Shown here: positions 8,362 to 17,311 of the stretch, in pieces
How positions within the stretch are numbered: position 1 is the stretch's first letter
Layout of the letters: every line of letters starts with the position of its first letter
The notes under the pieces: generated by a model
What the model was told of the DNA's origin: nothing
Seen by the model: only the letters and a program-made list of their open reading frames with translations
Databases searched by the model: none
Program-made: the position numbers and the translations under genes
Assembly: GCA_944389115.1 (NCBI GenBank)
Contig: CALXLE010000072.1
Coordinates: forward strand, 1-36,265
DNA from: an uncultured Spirochaetaceae bacterium
GTDB lineage: Bacteria > Spirochaetota > Spirochaetia > Sphaerochaetales > Sphaerochaetaceae
DNA length: 36,265 bases
Reading direction: 5' to 3'

Positions 8362-8400
8362 TTGTGTAGTTTCCAGAAAGTCAAATCCCATATGAAATTC

Positions 8401-8423
8401 GGCAGAGATTGTGAGACTCTACC
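8401..8423. terminator. Hairpin between convergent HTH and ATPase genes
   Basis: GGCAGAG (8401-8407) pairs with CTCTACC (8417-8423), seven pairs including one G-U, loop nine bases. No T-run follows on either strand. It sits in the 77-base gap between convergent genes, so a weak bidirectional terminator is plausible. Confidence 0.3.
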
Positions 8424-8438
8424 ATAAAGAACATATCA

Positions 8439-9830
8439 TCAAATCACTTCAGAATCATAAATATCTTCAATCGTATATAGTCTGATACTCTTATCATTCT
8501 CTGCCAGCTTTTTGATGTCATCATCAAAACCAGACTTCGAGAAGAACCAATAAAGAAAATTGCCAGCGCCTCCCATCTCTCTTGAATATGATTTCATCAA
8601 ATCGAATTCCTGAGCGTCTATCTTACGTTCTCTGAACTTAACGCTTCCGATAATCGCATCATTGCCGATAGCTGACTTAGCAACAACATCGATCTCGATT
8701 TCATTATGCAAGGTCCTGCTTCCACCCCACCATGTTCCAACCAAACCGAGAGGAAAAGGAAGGTCAGCATACAGCTCAACATATTGCCTGGCAATCTCTT
8801 CAAAGGCCTTGCCCATGTAATCATTCAGAAAAGGTGCAACTACCTTGTCATAGGATTGCGGCATACGTCCGGAAACGATTGTGGAGATATTCCTGACAAC
8901 AAAGAATGAATGAAACCTGAAGAATAGATCGCAAATCCTCCATACACCTTTCTTCTCGCTCTCTCCAAGAGGTACAAGTTTATCAACAACCCCTACCTCC
9001 TTTAGCTTATTGAGATATGCCGGCAATGTTCCTACCTGGATTCCCGCATGAGAAGCAATATCCGCAAGCTTTGTGCAACCACCTGCGATAGCATTCAGGA
9101 TTGAGCTGTATGTAGATACTTCGCTGAACTCTTCCTTAAGATAATTTTCCCTCTCATTGAAAAGCACTGAATTACTATCAAAGATATTATACAGGAGGTT
9201 ATCCTTCAGGCTTAAACTATCATCAAAGAGCTCAAGATAACGAGGAATACCTCCTGTTATCCCATAGACAATGGCTTTATCCGAACAACTATATGCAGGA
9301 ACAAAGAGACTGGAATCAAGATAATCGAAAGGCTTGACATGAAACTGAGCAGTTATGCGGCCATGTAATGGACTCTCCTTGCCAAGAACCTCATCTTCCA
9401 TGAATGAAACAGATGAACCGGATAGAATCAGGAAAAGCTTTGACTCCTTTGCTTCATGATCCAGAATATTCTGGATAATCGAGGAGATTGCATTATCATC
9501 CTTCTTGGCAAGGTAAGGATATTCATCCATAACGAATATAAGTCTGTCATTCATCGAGAATCTGACTATTGCCCGGAATGCTTCAATAAAAGATGGGAAT
9601 GTCACGCTATAACCTAAGAAGACACTGATCTGAGCAGAGAGTTCTGTAAGATTATCTGCAATGGATGATTTCTGGCACGCAAAGAAGATACATCTTCGTC
9701 CTTTTGTAAAATGATTGATCAGCGTTGTTTTCCCGACTCTTCTTCTGCCATAGACCGTTGCGAACTCCAGCTTATCACTGGAATACATCCTTTCAAGTCG
9801 ATTAAGCTCTGCTTCTCTTCCTATGAACAT
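8439..9830 (-). CDS. AAA-family ATPase with C-terminal DUF234-like domain
   Basis: A 463-residue protein starting FIGREAEL, with Walker A GRRRVGKTT near residues 28-36, a Walker B strand RLIFVMDEYPYLAK near 95-110 and SGSSVSFME as a sensor-like segment. A winged-helix part follows (about 230-300: AGIQVGTLPAYLNKL). The last 130 residues match the DUF234 type seen in COG1672 ATPases, with EIDVVA...GSVKFRE, which resembles a PD-(D/E)xK nuclease core. Such proteins occur in many copies in archaea and in gut spirochaetes and have no settled function. AGGAGG precedes the ATG by six bases. It stands alone, with an AT-rich promoter region carrying repeats. Confidence 0.88.
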   Translation of the reverse strand: MFIGREAELNRLERMYSSDKLEFATVYGRRRVGKTTLINHFTKGRRCIFFACQKSSIADNLTELSAQISVFLGYSVTFPSFIEAFRAIVRFSMNDRLIFVMDEYPYLAKKDDNAISSIIQNILDHEAKESKLFLILSGSSVSFMEDEVLGKESPLHGRITAQFHVKPFDYLDSSLFVPAYSCSDKAIVYGITGGIPRYLELFDDSLSLKDNLLYNIFDSNSVLFNERENYLKEEFSEVSTYSSILNAIAGGCTKLADIASHAGIQVGTLPAYLNKLKEVGVVDKLVPLGESEKKGVWRICDLFFRFHSFFVVRNISTIVSGRMPQSYDKVVAPFLNDYMGKAFEEIARQYVELYADLPFPLGLVGTWWGGSRTLHNEIEIDVVAKSAIGNDAIIGSVKFRERKIDAQEFDLMKSYSREMGGAGNFLYWFFSKSGFDDDIKKLAENDKSIRLYTIEDIYDSEVI

Positions 9831-9866
9831 GAAAAACCTCCTGTAGATAATTATAATCGCAGAAGA

Positions 9867-9920
9867 TTTAATATTTCAATATTTAATATTCAGATATTAT
9901 GATTATCATTTTCATCATAA
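9867..9920 (-). promoter_or_regulatory. AT-rich promoter/operator region of the ATPase gene
   Basis: Two tandem 15-base repeats beginning TTTAATATT (9867-9881 and 9882-9896, 12 of 15 identical) are followed by an exact inverted repeat TTATGAT (9897-9903) and ATCATAA (9914-9920). The block lies 37-90 bases upstream of the ATPase start and contains several TATAAT-like sequences. It is a likely promoter with an operator; the binding protein is unknown. Confidence 0.4.
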
Positions 9921-10050
9921 CATATTTTGGAGAAAACAATCGTCGTTAAATGCAAAACATTTTGTTCATGTAAAAGACTCGGGATTATCCATAAGACTCA
10001 GCTGCGATCTCATTAGTGCAATACACCTCACTCCTTCCTAAATTCCTTAT

Positions 10051-10140
10051 CGGAAAACAAGGCCCTCTGCTTGAATTTTCAACCGATCTAGGAATCTGAA
10101 AATGTCACAAGAGGCAGAGTAAAGGACTTCTCCTTTTCCG
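10051..10140. repeat. Nested, co-linear inverted repeat (about 90 bases)
   Basis: Three pairs of arms nest in order: CGGAAAA (10051-10057) with TTTTCCG (10134-10140); CTCTGC (10065-10070) with GCAGAG (10114-10119); ATTTTCA (10075-10081) with TGAAAAT (10097-10103). TTG and CAA also pair between the second and third arms. The RNA from either strand would fold into one long interrupted hairpin. On the minus strand it begins about 70 bases after the hydrolase stop, so it could be a processing or termination structure; a small RNA or a MITE-like element are alternatives. Confidence 0.55.
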
Positions 10141-10211
10141 GCAAAGCTATCCGAGCACATTCTGATATGCTGAATATTGGGGCAACGTTTGAGACAAATT
10201 GTCAAGCGAAA

Positions 10212-11150
10212 TCACTTAAGCAATGCAGAAGAAAGAAATGAGATGGCTGCATTCTCAGCTTCAGAAGACAAACCATGCCCGCCAGGGAATTCCCTGCAGA
10301 CAAATGCATCCGCAGCTCCTGCGCTCTCATATGATGTTTTGACTTTCGAACAAAGCTTTCTAACACTGGATGCTGGAAAGATTGGATCATCTGCAGAATA
10401 GAACAAAGCAAAAGGCTTGGGGGCTATCTGTGAGATGACATCATTCATATCCATATCAGATGAGAGAAGGGAGGGAAGATACATAGCGAAATTATGGTTG
10501 ATGCATGCACGCTGAAGGTCTGCTACAATAGCAGCTCCACAGTTGCACACCGCAGCCTTCACCCTTGGATCATACCAGCAAAGCCAGAGAGCCTCCTGTC
10601 CGCCAAGCGAATGTCCCATTGCTCCGATTCTGCTGGCATCAATCTCTGGTAGCGATGATAGGATATCCACAGCCCTGGAATAATCAAAAATATACTTAGC
10701 CTGCAGTGTAGATCCTCTGAGAAGGTAATCTATGAAGAGATGCCTTTCATAAGCTGCTCCATCCAGAAAAGGATTTGCAACCCGCTCATACTCCAGCGGG
10801 CGGCGGCTCTCAAATCCAAGACAATCTGGACAGATTACAGCAAAGCCTGCTTTACACAAGGAAACTGCAAAAGCACCTGCCCCATTTCTGTAGAACCCTG
10901 CAGGCTCAGACTTTCCGATAAAGTACTCATCATTGTGTTGATGGCACGCTACAATACCAGGGAAAGGCCCCTTACCTTCCGGGATAAGAAGATATGCAGA
11001 GACAACCTCTCCTGGCTCTGTCTCATAACAGACTTCTTCTATTGAGTATCCATCCTTACGGATTAACATCTGCCTTCTTGCATCCGTAACAGCCTTTACC
11101 GGAAAAGTGCCAAGAAGCTTAAAAACCATTTCCCTGCTCTTCTGCATCAT
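10212..11150 (-). CDS. Alpha/beta hydrolase (dienelactone hydrolase / acetyl esterase-like)
   Basis: A 312-residue soluble hydrolase. The nucleophile elbow is GHSLGG (about residues 178-183), the likely acid is the Asp in YSADDPIFP, and the His is in PGGHGLSS near the C-terminus, giving a full Ser-Asp-His triad. VSAYLLIPEG near 50 followed by GIVACHQH is typical of the acetyl xylan esterase/dienelactone hydrolase branch. No signal peptide, so it is cytoplasmic. Its first codons overlap the end of the phosphodiesterase gene (ATGA), and an ATG at 11147 is an alternative start because GGAGG lies very close. As the last gene of the transporter operon it probably removes an ester group from the imported compound (inference). 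Confidence 0.85.
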   Translation of the reverse strand: MMQKSREMVFKLLGTFPVKAVTDARRQMLIRKDGYSIEEVCYETEPGEVVSAYLLIPEGKGPFPGIVACHQHNDEYFIGKSEPAGFYRNGAGAFAVSLCKAGFAVICPDCLGFESRRPLEYERVANPFLDGAAYERHLFIDYLLRGSTLQAKYIFDYSRAVDILSSLPEIDASRIGAMGHSLGGQEALWLCWYDPRVKAAVCNCGAAIVADLQRACINHNFAMYLPSLLSSDMDMNDVISQIAPKPFALFYSADDPIFPASSVRKLCSKVKTSYESAGAADAFVCREFPGGHGLSSEAENAAISFLSSALLK

Positions 11151-11857
11151 GCCTCCGCCATTACATTCTTTGCCCAGGCTATATCATTGACCAGCACGCC
11201 ATCGACACCCATCTCTTTCCATTTGATGAGATTCTCTGCTTTAGTATATCCCACACCTTCAGGTGTCCTGCTCCCAGCCATAATCCATACCTTCTTTCCA
11301 TGGCTATGAACAGCATCTATCTTCTCCTGTGTAACCCACTCTTCCCACAGGCGGATATAATCAGCCTTTCCTTCAAGGAAATGCGGAAGCAGAGATTCAG
11401 ACTCCATGAACGAAAGCACCTTGATGCCACTAGAATTATCCTTAACGAAATCCACATCCTCTGGGCGCTGTACTCCTATCACCCAATGTCCATTCCTAGC
11501 GGAATCAAGCCTCTTTGCCAGATCCTTAAGCAGTTCGCCTGTAAACTTGCAATGAAACAATACAGGAGAGACACCGGAACGGATTACGTCATCGAGAGAA
11601 TGCGATGGATACGCAGGATCAGATGCATGGCGCAGCATCATAAACTCGCTGTACATCATATCACGTACAAGGGAATCAACTCCGAACATCCTGAGTGTAT
11701 TCGGATCATGACAAATCACGGGGATGCCGTCCTTCGTATACTGTACATCCATCTCAACCATATCAGCACCGATTGAGAGCGAATGGCGCGCTGAAACTAT
11801 TGTCTGCTCAGGATAGATTCCAGGGCCTGAGCGATGAGCGATGAAAATAAATGACAT
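11147..11857 (-). CDS. Glycerophosphodiester phosphodiesterase family protein
   Basis: A 236-residue GDPD-type TIM barrel. Seen: the catalytic His-Arg in IAHRSGPG near residue 8, the Glu of YPEQT (PENT in most members), EMDVQYTKDGIPVICHD with the metal-binding Glu/Asp and second catalytic His, and the C-terminal GVDGVLVNDI. The usual reaction is hydrolysis of glycerophosphodiesters to glycerol-3-phosphate and an alcohol. There is no signal peptide, so it works on imported substrate in the cytoplasm. AAGGAG lies seven bases before the start, and it follows the last permease by 11 bases. Linkage to an Opp/Dpp-type transporter rather than to UgpABC is unusual. Confidence 0.9.
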   Translation of the reverse strand: MSFIFIAHRSGPGIYPEQTIVSARHSLSIGADMVEMDVQYTKDGIPVICHDPNTLRMFGVDSLVRDMMYSEFMMLRHASDPAYPSHSLDDVIRSGVSPVLFHCKFTGELLKDLAKRLDSARNGHWVIGVQRPEDVDFVKDNSSGIKVLSFMESESLLPHFLEGKADYIRLWEEWVTQEKIDAVHSHGKKVWIMAGSRTPEGVGYTKAENLIKWKEMGVDGVLVNDIAWAKNVMAEA

Positions 11858-11868
11858 ACTTCTTCTCC

Positions 11869-12714
11869 TTATCTATTTGTCTGAAGTTTTGGGTCGAGCT
11901 TGTCCCTAAGCCAGTCTCCGATGAGTGAAACATCTAGAACAATTATGACGATGACAATGCTTGGAATGATGGCAAGCCACCAGTTTGTAAGCATGTAGTC
12001 GCGTCCTGCACTCACAAGCACCCCAAGGGATGTATCAGGAGGCTGAATTCCAAGCCCCAAGAAGCTCAGCGAGCTCTCAAGAATTATGAATGAACTGAGC
12101 CTAAGCGTTGCTTCGACGATGAGAATCGATGAGATATTCACAAGAATATGCTCAAAGAGAATCCTGATGCTTGAGGCCCCCATAGAACGGCTGGCCTCAA
12201 TGAAATTCTGCTTCTTGAGCTGCAGAATCTGGCCTCTGATCAGACGTGCAAAAGTTGCCCAACCTGTAAAGCCCATTATGAGTATCATTGTGACTTTATC
12301 AGAGCCGAATACCGACGCGAGGACGATAGCAAGAATGAGAAAAGGTATAGAAAGCCTAGCATCAATAAGGAAGGATATGATGTAATCAACCCACCCTTCA
12401 TATAAGCCACTTACAACACCAAGCAATGTTCCAATTACAACGGCTATGGCCATTGCAGAGAGGCTTATTACCAGAGAATTCCTTGTCCCATACACAAGTC
12501 TTATGAAGAAATCACGACCAAGACTGTCAGTGCCAAGAAGATACTCGGAGCTGCCATTATCAGCAAATGCTGGGGGCTTAAGCCTGTTTATTATATCGGT
12601 AGCACCAAGATCTATCGGATACAGTACAGGTGCAAGAAGTGAGTAAATGAAAATGAAAGCGAATGTAACGAGCAGGAATATGATCATTGGCGGAATTGCA
12701 TGCTGTTTCTTCAT
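11869..12714 (-). CDS. Opp/Dpp-type ABC transporter permease, DppC-like
   Basis: The ATG at 12714 is preferred over 12753 because GGAGGG lies five bases upstream and the DppB-like gene ends at 12725. The 281-residue protein has the short N-terminal cytoplasmic stretch, a first membrane helix, a periplasmic part with GTDSLGRDFFIRLVYG (the DppC/OppC signature), and the BPD_transp_1 fold with the EAA-type loop around EASRSMGAS. It forms the channel with the DppB-like partner. The length is typical for DppC. Confidence 0.95.
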   Translation of the reverse strand: MKKQHAIPPMIIFLLVTFAFIFIYSLLAPVLYPIDLGATDIINRLKPPAFADNGSSEYLLGTDSLGRDFFIRLVYGTRNSLVISLSAMAIAVVIGTLLGVVSGLYEGWVDYIISFLIDARLSIPFLILAIVLASVFGSDKVTMILIMGFTGWATFARLIRGQILQLKKQNFIEASRSMGASSIRILFEHILVNISSILIVEATLRLSSFIILESSLSFLGLGIQPPDTSLGVLVSAGRDYMLTNWWLAIIPSIVIVIIVLDVSLIGDWLRDKLDPKLQTNR

Positions 12715-12724
12715 ATAACCCTCC

Positions 12725-13645
12725 TCATGCATTGTCCCTGATACGTGGATCAAGGAATGAATAGCTCAAATCTACAAGAGTATTCATAACTGTGACAGCT
12801 ACAGAAATGAGCATTACTCCATAGATTACAATCGGGTAGTCTCTCATCTTCGCACCATTGATCAGCAATGAACCGATTCCAGGCCATGAGAATACAGTCT
12901 CAACCACAACAGATCCTCCAACAAGCGTTCCAACCTGCAGTCCAATGACCGTTATGACAGGAATAAGTGCATTGCGGAGCGCATGCTTTATCAGGACCAC
13001 ATGTTCGCTAACGCCCTTGGCTCTGGCAGAATCAAGATAATCCTGGCGCAGGACATCAAGCAGAGAAGTTCTCGTAAGCCTTGCTATATTTGCCATCGGC
13101 CCCACGGCCATCGCGATAACCGGCATGATATACGATGAAGCACTTGAAGCTCCTCCGCTAGGCAGAAGACGGAGCACAAAGCAGAAGAGGAAGACAAGGA
13201 GTATACCTAGGACGAAGTTAGGAAGCGTAGAACCGGCAATTGAAATCATAATCGTGAATCTGTCAAAGAATGAGTTGCGCTTAACTGCCGCTATCGTTCC
13301 AAGTGACACCCCCACAAGAGCCGCAAGCGAGAATGAGATAAGACCAAGGCGGATTGTCGCTCCCATGCGTTCAGCATACAACTCGCTTACAGGACGCAGG
13401 TAATTATAGCTTCTGCCTGCATTGCCTGTGAAAAGACTGGTCATGACCTCGAAATACTGCTCATGCAAAGGTCTGTCCAGGCCTAATGAATGTCTCATCT
13501 CTATACGCTGTTCCTCTGTAGCATCATCTGGAAGTATCCAATTGGTCGGATCTCCAGACATCCTTGTAAAGAAGAATACAAGCGTAAGTATGAAGAATAT
13601 TGTTATAAGAGCTTTTATTATTCGTTTTAAAGCATATTTCAGCAT
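12725..13645 (-). CDS. Opp/Dpp-type ABC transporter permease, DppB-like
   Basis: The ATG at 13645 begins MLKYALKRIIKALITIFFILTLVFF, the normal N-terminus of DppB/OppB proteins, and overlaps the preceding ATPase stop region with only one base between; the longer frame to 13681 is not supported. The 306-residue product carries six likely membrane helices, the RMSGDP motif after the first helix, the EAA loop around DSARAKGVSE and the C-terminal DPRIRDNA typical of the family. Substrate specificity is set mostly by the binding protein. Confidence 0.95.
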   Translation of the reverse strand: MLKYALKRIIKALITIFFILTLVFFFTRMSGDPTNWILPDDATEEQRIEMRHSLGLDRPLHEQYFEVMTSLFTGNAGRSYNYLRPVSELYAERMGATIRLGLISFSLAALVGVSLGTIAAVKRNSFFDRFTIMISIAGSTLPNFVLGILLVFLFCFVLRLLPSGGASSASSYIMPVIAMAVGPMANIARLTRTSLLDVLRQDYLDSARAKGVSEHVVLIKHALRNALIPVITVIGLQVGTLVGGSVVVETVFSWPGIGSLLINGAKMRDYPIVIYGVMLISVAVTVMNTLVDLSYSFLDPRIRDNA

Positions 13646-13646
13646 T

Positions 13647-14621
13647 TCAGGATCTCCCGTCAAAAAGATGGCATGCAGCAAAATGCCCTTCCTTGATTTC
13701 CCTCAGTTCGGGAATGCTTGAGGCACATATATCCATAGCATGCCTACATCTCAGCCTGAATGGACAACCAGATGGAGGATTTATAGGGCTTGGAAGTTCA
13801 CCTTCCAGAGGCTTCATAGATGTATGGATGCGAGGATCTGGTACCGGTATGGATTCTATAAGCGCCTTCGTATATGGATGAAGAGTATCCGAGAACAGTT
13901 CATCCTTTGAAGCCAATTCGACAATGCGTCCGAGGTACATCACAGCAATTCTGTCTGATATATGCTTTATCACAGCCATATCATGAGAAATGAATAGGTA
14001 TGTGACGCCCTTCTCTCTCTGTAATTGCCTGAATAGATTCAGTATCTGAGCCTGAATAGAGACATCAAGAGCTGAAACAGGCTCATCGCATATTATAAAG
14101 CTCGGCTCAAGGATGAATGCCCTTGCAATTCCTATACGCTGTCTCTGCCCTCCGGAGAATTCATGAGGATACTTTTTCAAATCCTCTTCATCAAATCCCA
14201 GCTGCTTGATAAGAGGAAGTACAAGATCCATCCTCTCTGACCGGCTGAGCGATGTATGTATACGTAATGGTTCCTCAATAATACGTCTCATACACATACG
14301 GGGATCAATTGATGAATATGGATCCTGGAATACCATCTGAACTCGTGTTCTGAATTCCTTAAGAGCCTTCCTATTCATCTTCTTTCCTTCGAAGATAACC
14401 TCTCCATCCGTAGGAGAAATAAGACCGAGAAGGACACGGGAAAGGGTGGATTTGCCACATCCGGATTCACCGATTAAACCGATAGTCTCACCTCTATATA
14501 TGGAAAGAGAGACATCATCAACGGCCTTCACTGTTCCCTCTATATGATGTCCAAGTATTCCCCTGCTGACATTAAAATACTTTTTCAGGTGATTGACCTG
14601 AATAAGAACATCTCTGCTCAT
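13647..14621 (-). CDS. Opp/Dpp-type ABC transporter ATP-binding protein, DppF-like
   Basis: Start at ATG 14621 (MSRDVLIQVNHLKKYF), with GGAAGGG seven bases upstream; the frame to 14675 is longer than the family norm. The 324 residues include Walker [10 protein letters not shown], the Q-loop VFQDPYSS, signature FSGGQRQR, Walker B FIICDEPVSALD and the C-terminal oligopeptide-transporter extension with PSPINPPSGCPFRLRC, whose cysteines bind a cluster in some relatives. It works as a pair with the DppD-like ATPase next to it. Confidence 0.95.
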   Translation of the reverse strand: MSRDVLIQVNHLKKYFNVSRGILGHHIEGTVKAVDDVSLSIYRGETIGLIGESGCGKSTLSRVLLGLISPTDGEVIFEGKKMNRKALKEFRTRVQMVFQDPYSSIDPRMCMRRIIEEPLRIHTSLSRSERMDLVLPLIKQLGFDEEDLKKYPHEFSGGQRQRIGIARAFILEPSFIICDEPVSALDVSIQAQILNLFRQLQREKGVTYLFISHDMAVIKHISDRIAVMYLGRIVELASKDELFSDTLHPYTKALIESIPVPDPRIHTSMKPLEGELPSPINPPSGCPFRLRCRHAMDICASSIPELREIKEGHFAACHLFDGRS

Positions 14622-14622
14622 C

Positions 14623-15600
14623 TCAAATCCCTTCCTTAATTGTTCTGAAACAGCGGACGCTACAATCTTCTGCAAAGCTTATCAGCTCCGGCTCGCTTTC
14701 AGAGCACTCCTTATTGCTGTAAGGACATCTGTCAGCAAAACGGCAGCGTGCAACAGGATATGAGAAACGGGGAACCGTTCCTGGAATCGAGAAAAGATCC
14801 TCCTTGTCGGATGCTATGCTCGGTATTGCTTTAAGAAGGCCTCGTGTATATGGATGCATCGGGGAATCGAAGATCCTTTCCGTAGGGCCTTCCTCTACGC
14901 ATACCCCGCCATACATCACCATCACCCGGTCACACATCTGAGCAACGATTCCCATATTGTGAGTGATGAGTATCATGCTCATGCCGTATTCTTTGTTTAT
15001 TGAGCGTATTAGCTGGAGAATCTGGGCCTGTATGGTGACATCAAGTGCTGTAGTGGGTTCATCAGCTATGATTATCTCAGGATTGCATGCCAGTGCAATG
15101 GCTATAAGCGCTCTCTGCTGCATACCGCCCGAAAGCTGATGAGGATAGTCCTTAAGCCTTGCTTCCGGATCTGGGATGCCAACCATCTCCATAAGCTCTA
15201 TGCATCTTGCATGGATAGCAGCTTTGTCTAAATCGGTATGGATCCTGAGAACTTCAGATATCTGGTTCTCTATTGTATAAACGGGATTCAGTGACGTAAG
15301 AGGATTCTGGAAGACCATGGAAATCCTGGATCCTCTTATCCTGTTCATCTCGCGAGAAGGAAGATGCAGGAGATCCTGCCCATCAAACATGGCACAACCT
15401 CCTGCGATCTCTGTGTAGCTACGATCGATCAGACCTATGACCGACCGAGCTACTGTAGACTTCCCACAACCGGATTCTCCGACAATTCCAAGCATCTCGC
15501 CCTTCCTGAGCACAAGATCCACACCATCTACTGCAGGAACTACGCGGTTCTTTGCATGATAATACGTCTTAAGCCCTTTTATTGTGAGAACATTTTCCAT
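14623..15600 (-). CDS. Opp/Dpp-type ABC transporter ATP-binding protein, DppD-like
   Basis: A 325-residue ATPase: Walker [10 protein letters not shown] near residues 40-48, Q-loop [11 protein letters not shown], signature LSGGMQQR, Walker [14 protein letters not shown], and the C-terminal oligopeptide domain with [14 protein letters not shown]. The order binding protein, DppD, DppF, DppB, DppC puts the ATPases before the permeases, the reverse of the E. coli dpp order. It starts five bases after the binding-protein stop, with GAGG somewhat far upstream, so it is probably coupled to that gene. Confidence 0.95.
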   Translation of the reverse strand: MENVLTIKGLKTYYHAKNRVVPAVDGVDLVLRKGEMLGIVGESGCGKSTVARSVIGLIDRSYTEIAGGCAMFDGQDLLHLPSREMNRIRGSRISMVFQNPLTSLNPVYTIENQISEVLRIHTDLDKAAIHARCIELMEMVGIPDPEARLKDYPHQLSGGMQQRALIAIALACNPEIIIADEPTTALDVTIQAQILQLIRSINKEYGMSMILITHNMGIVAQMCDRVMVMYGGVCVEEGPTERIFDSPMHPYTRGLLKAIPSIASDKEDLFSIPGTVPRFSYPVARCRFADRCPYSNKECSESEPELISFAEDCSVRCFRTIKEGI

Positions 15601-15605
15601 ATAGT

Positions 15606-17177
15606 TTATTCAGCCTCTGTTCCCCAGAATGCATCAGCCCTGAAGTTAAGTGTCTGAGAAGCATATGGATGCCAGTTAAGACCATCACGTACACCCCAGC
15701 ACTCTACTGGATAGTAAAGCAGGATTGCGGGAACCTCTTCTCTGAAAATATCCATCAGTTCCCTTGCAGCTGTTTTTCGAGCCTCTGGATCAAGAGAGCT
15801 TGTGAGAACCTTTCCTGCATCAAGAAATGCCTGTGGCTTATTGCCCCAGCGTGATTCCTCAAGATTGCCCCAGAGAAGCCAGAGACCACCAGCAGGATCG
15901 GAAAAGCGCATGGAGTTGGACCAGTTGCGGACAAGTGTCTCATCATCCTCAGAATCCTTGAAGATTACACGGCAGTTAACCCCAAGGCTTCTCCACATAT
16001 CTGTGACTGCCTCTGCAACTTCATTTCCAAATGTATAGTAACCATTGCGAAGCTCATATGTGATTTCCTGTCCATTATAGCTGGACTCTGCAAGAAGCTG
16101 CTTGGCCTTCTCAATGTTATACTCCTCTTCTGGATAATCAGCGAAGTAGAGATCACCAAATTCAGGATACTGATGTCCATGTGGAACAACAGCCTGACTA
16201 TCCCAGAATGCATCACTCAGGAGCTGGCGATCAACGGCAAGCGAGAGCGCCTGTCTGAGCTTCTTGTCATTGAGCGGATTGGAAGGATCTACACCATCGA
16301 AATAGAACTCAACAACATGCATATTCGTAATAGGAAGGCTTACAGCACTTACTCCAGCAGCATTCTCGACTACTGACATCTGATCAAGAGGAAGCTGCGT
16401 GATGATATCAACCTCACCAGTCATAAGAGCTGTAATACGCGAGGAAGCCTCCGGATAGTTCACATACTCAAGCGTATTCACATATGGCTGCTCGCCCCAG
16501 TAGTTCTCAGAACGCTTCATTACAACTCTCTCAGGAGAGAAGGACTCGACGCGGAATGGACCAGTACCTACAGGCTTGAGAGCAAACTCATCATTGCCAA
16601 CCTCTGTTATGTAATCACAAGGAAGCATCCATGCACCCCAGCTTGAAGCAATCCTGATTTCAAGAAGCGGATCGACATCCTTTGTGACGATTCTGCATGT
16701 ATAATCATCGATGATCTCAACATGATCGATTGTATTCATGAGTGATCTTGCAAGAGTAATACCAGGAATATCCTCATTGAGACGCTCGAACGAGAATTTG
16801 ACATCCTTTGAGGTGAACTTATCTCCATTGTGCCAATAGACATCATCACGGAGCTTCAGCTCGAGGGTATAGTCATCGATCCTCTCCCAGCTCTCTGCAA
16901 GCATTGGTTTGAGGGCATAGTTATCATCCTGATCAGCATAGATAAGCGTATCGAAGATGTTGAAGTGAACTCTTATTGTAGCGTTGCCTACATTGAGCGT
17001 CGGATCCATGGAAGTCGGAAGCGATGCAACTCCGACACGGATTGTATCAACAACATACTTGCCGCCGTCTGCTGCTGCAGATACAGACTCTGCAGGTGCT
17101 GATTCCTGGCTGCCTCCGGCAAAAAGCATGCCGGCTGTTACCAGTACGAGCATTAAAGCTGAAAGAATCTTCTTCAT
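15606..17177 (-). CDS. Periplasmic substrate-binding protein, SBP_bac_5 (peptide/nickel) family
   Basis: A 523-residue binding protein, normal length for DppA/OppA proteins. The signal peptide ends MLFAGGSQES with no lipobox cysteine, then VDTIRVGVASLPTSMDPTLN, the family's N-terminal strand. Further family blocks: AESWERIDDYTLELKLRDDVYWHNGDKFTSKDV and VGTGPFRVESF. It is the first gene of the operon, with GGGAG seven bases before the ATG. The family takes peptides, nickel, sugars and other solutes, so the substrate cannot be read here; the operon enzymes hint at an esterified or phosphodiester compound. Confidence 0.94.
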   Translation of the reverse strand: MKKILSALMLVLVTAGMLFAGGSQESAPAESVSAAADGGKYVVDTIRVGVASLPTSMDPTLNVGNATIRVHFNIFDTLIYADQDDNYALKPMLAESWERIDDYTLELKLRDDVYWHNGDKFTSKDVKFSFERLNEDIPGITLARSLMNTIDHVEIIDDYTCRIVTKDVDPLLEIRIASSWGAWMLPCDYITEVGNDEFALKPVGTGPFRVESFSPERVVMKRSENYWGEQPYVNTLEYVNYPEASSRITALMTGEVDIITQLPLDQMSVVENAAGVSAVSLPITNMHVVEFYFDGVDPSNPLNDKKLRQALSLAVDRQLLSDAFWDSQAVVPHGHQYPEFGDLYFADYPEEEYNIEKAKQLLAESSYNGQEITYELRNGYYTFGNEVAEAVTDMWRSLGVNCRVIFKDSEDDETLVRNWSNSMRFSDPAGGLWLLWGNLEESRWGNKPQAFLDAGKVLTSSLDPEARKTAARELMDIFREEVPAILLYYPVECWGVRDGLNWHPYASQTLNFRADAFWGTEAE

Positions 17178-17234
17178 AGCATTCTCCCTTGTTTAAGTTA
17201 GCTTCATCCTAGCGTGTTTCACATTTTCGATGAT

Positions 17235-17285
17235 TAACCTCAGATTAAATAGCCTTTATTTATCAGTTAAATTAATAACCTCAGA
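17235..17285. promoter_or_regulatory. Direct repeat in the binding-protein/LysR intergenic region
   Basis: TAACCTCAGA occurs at 17235-17244 and again at 17276-17285, 41 bases apart, close to four helical turns. Both copies lie upstream of the binding-protein gene, between it and the divergent LysR gene. They could be sites for the LysR protein, though this is inferred from position only. Confidence 0.4.
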
Positions 17286-17311
17286 GCAATTTTCAGTTGT
17301 CAAATACACAT

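Larger units (their letters stand above)
9831..10211. other. Non-coding interval of 381 bases
   Basis: No supported gene lies here. The left 90 bases hold the promoter region of the ATPase, 10051-10140 holds a nested inverted repeat, and the remaining stretches at about 9921-10050 and 10141-10211 show nothing I can name. Both flanking genes are on the minus strand, so the interval is downstream of the hydrolase gene and upstream of the ATPase gene. Confidence 0.7.

Noticed and set aside
10937-10955. TGGCACG as a second sigma-54 promoter
   Set aside because: No TTGC element follows at the required distance and it lies inside the hydrolase gene.
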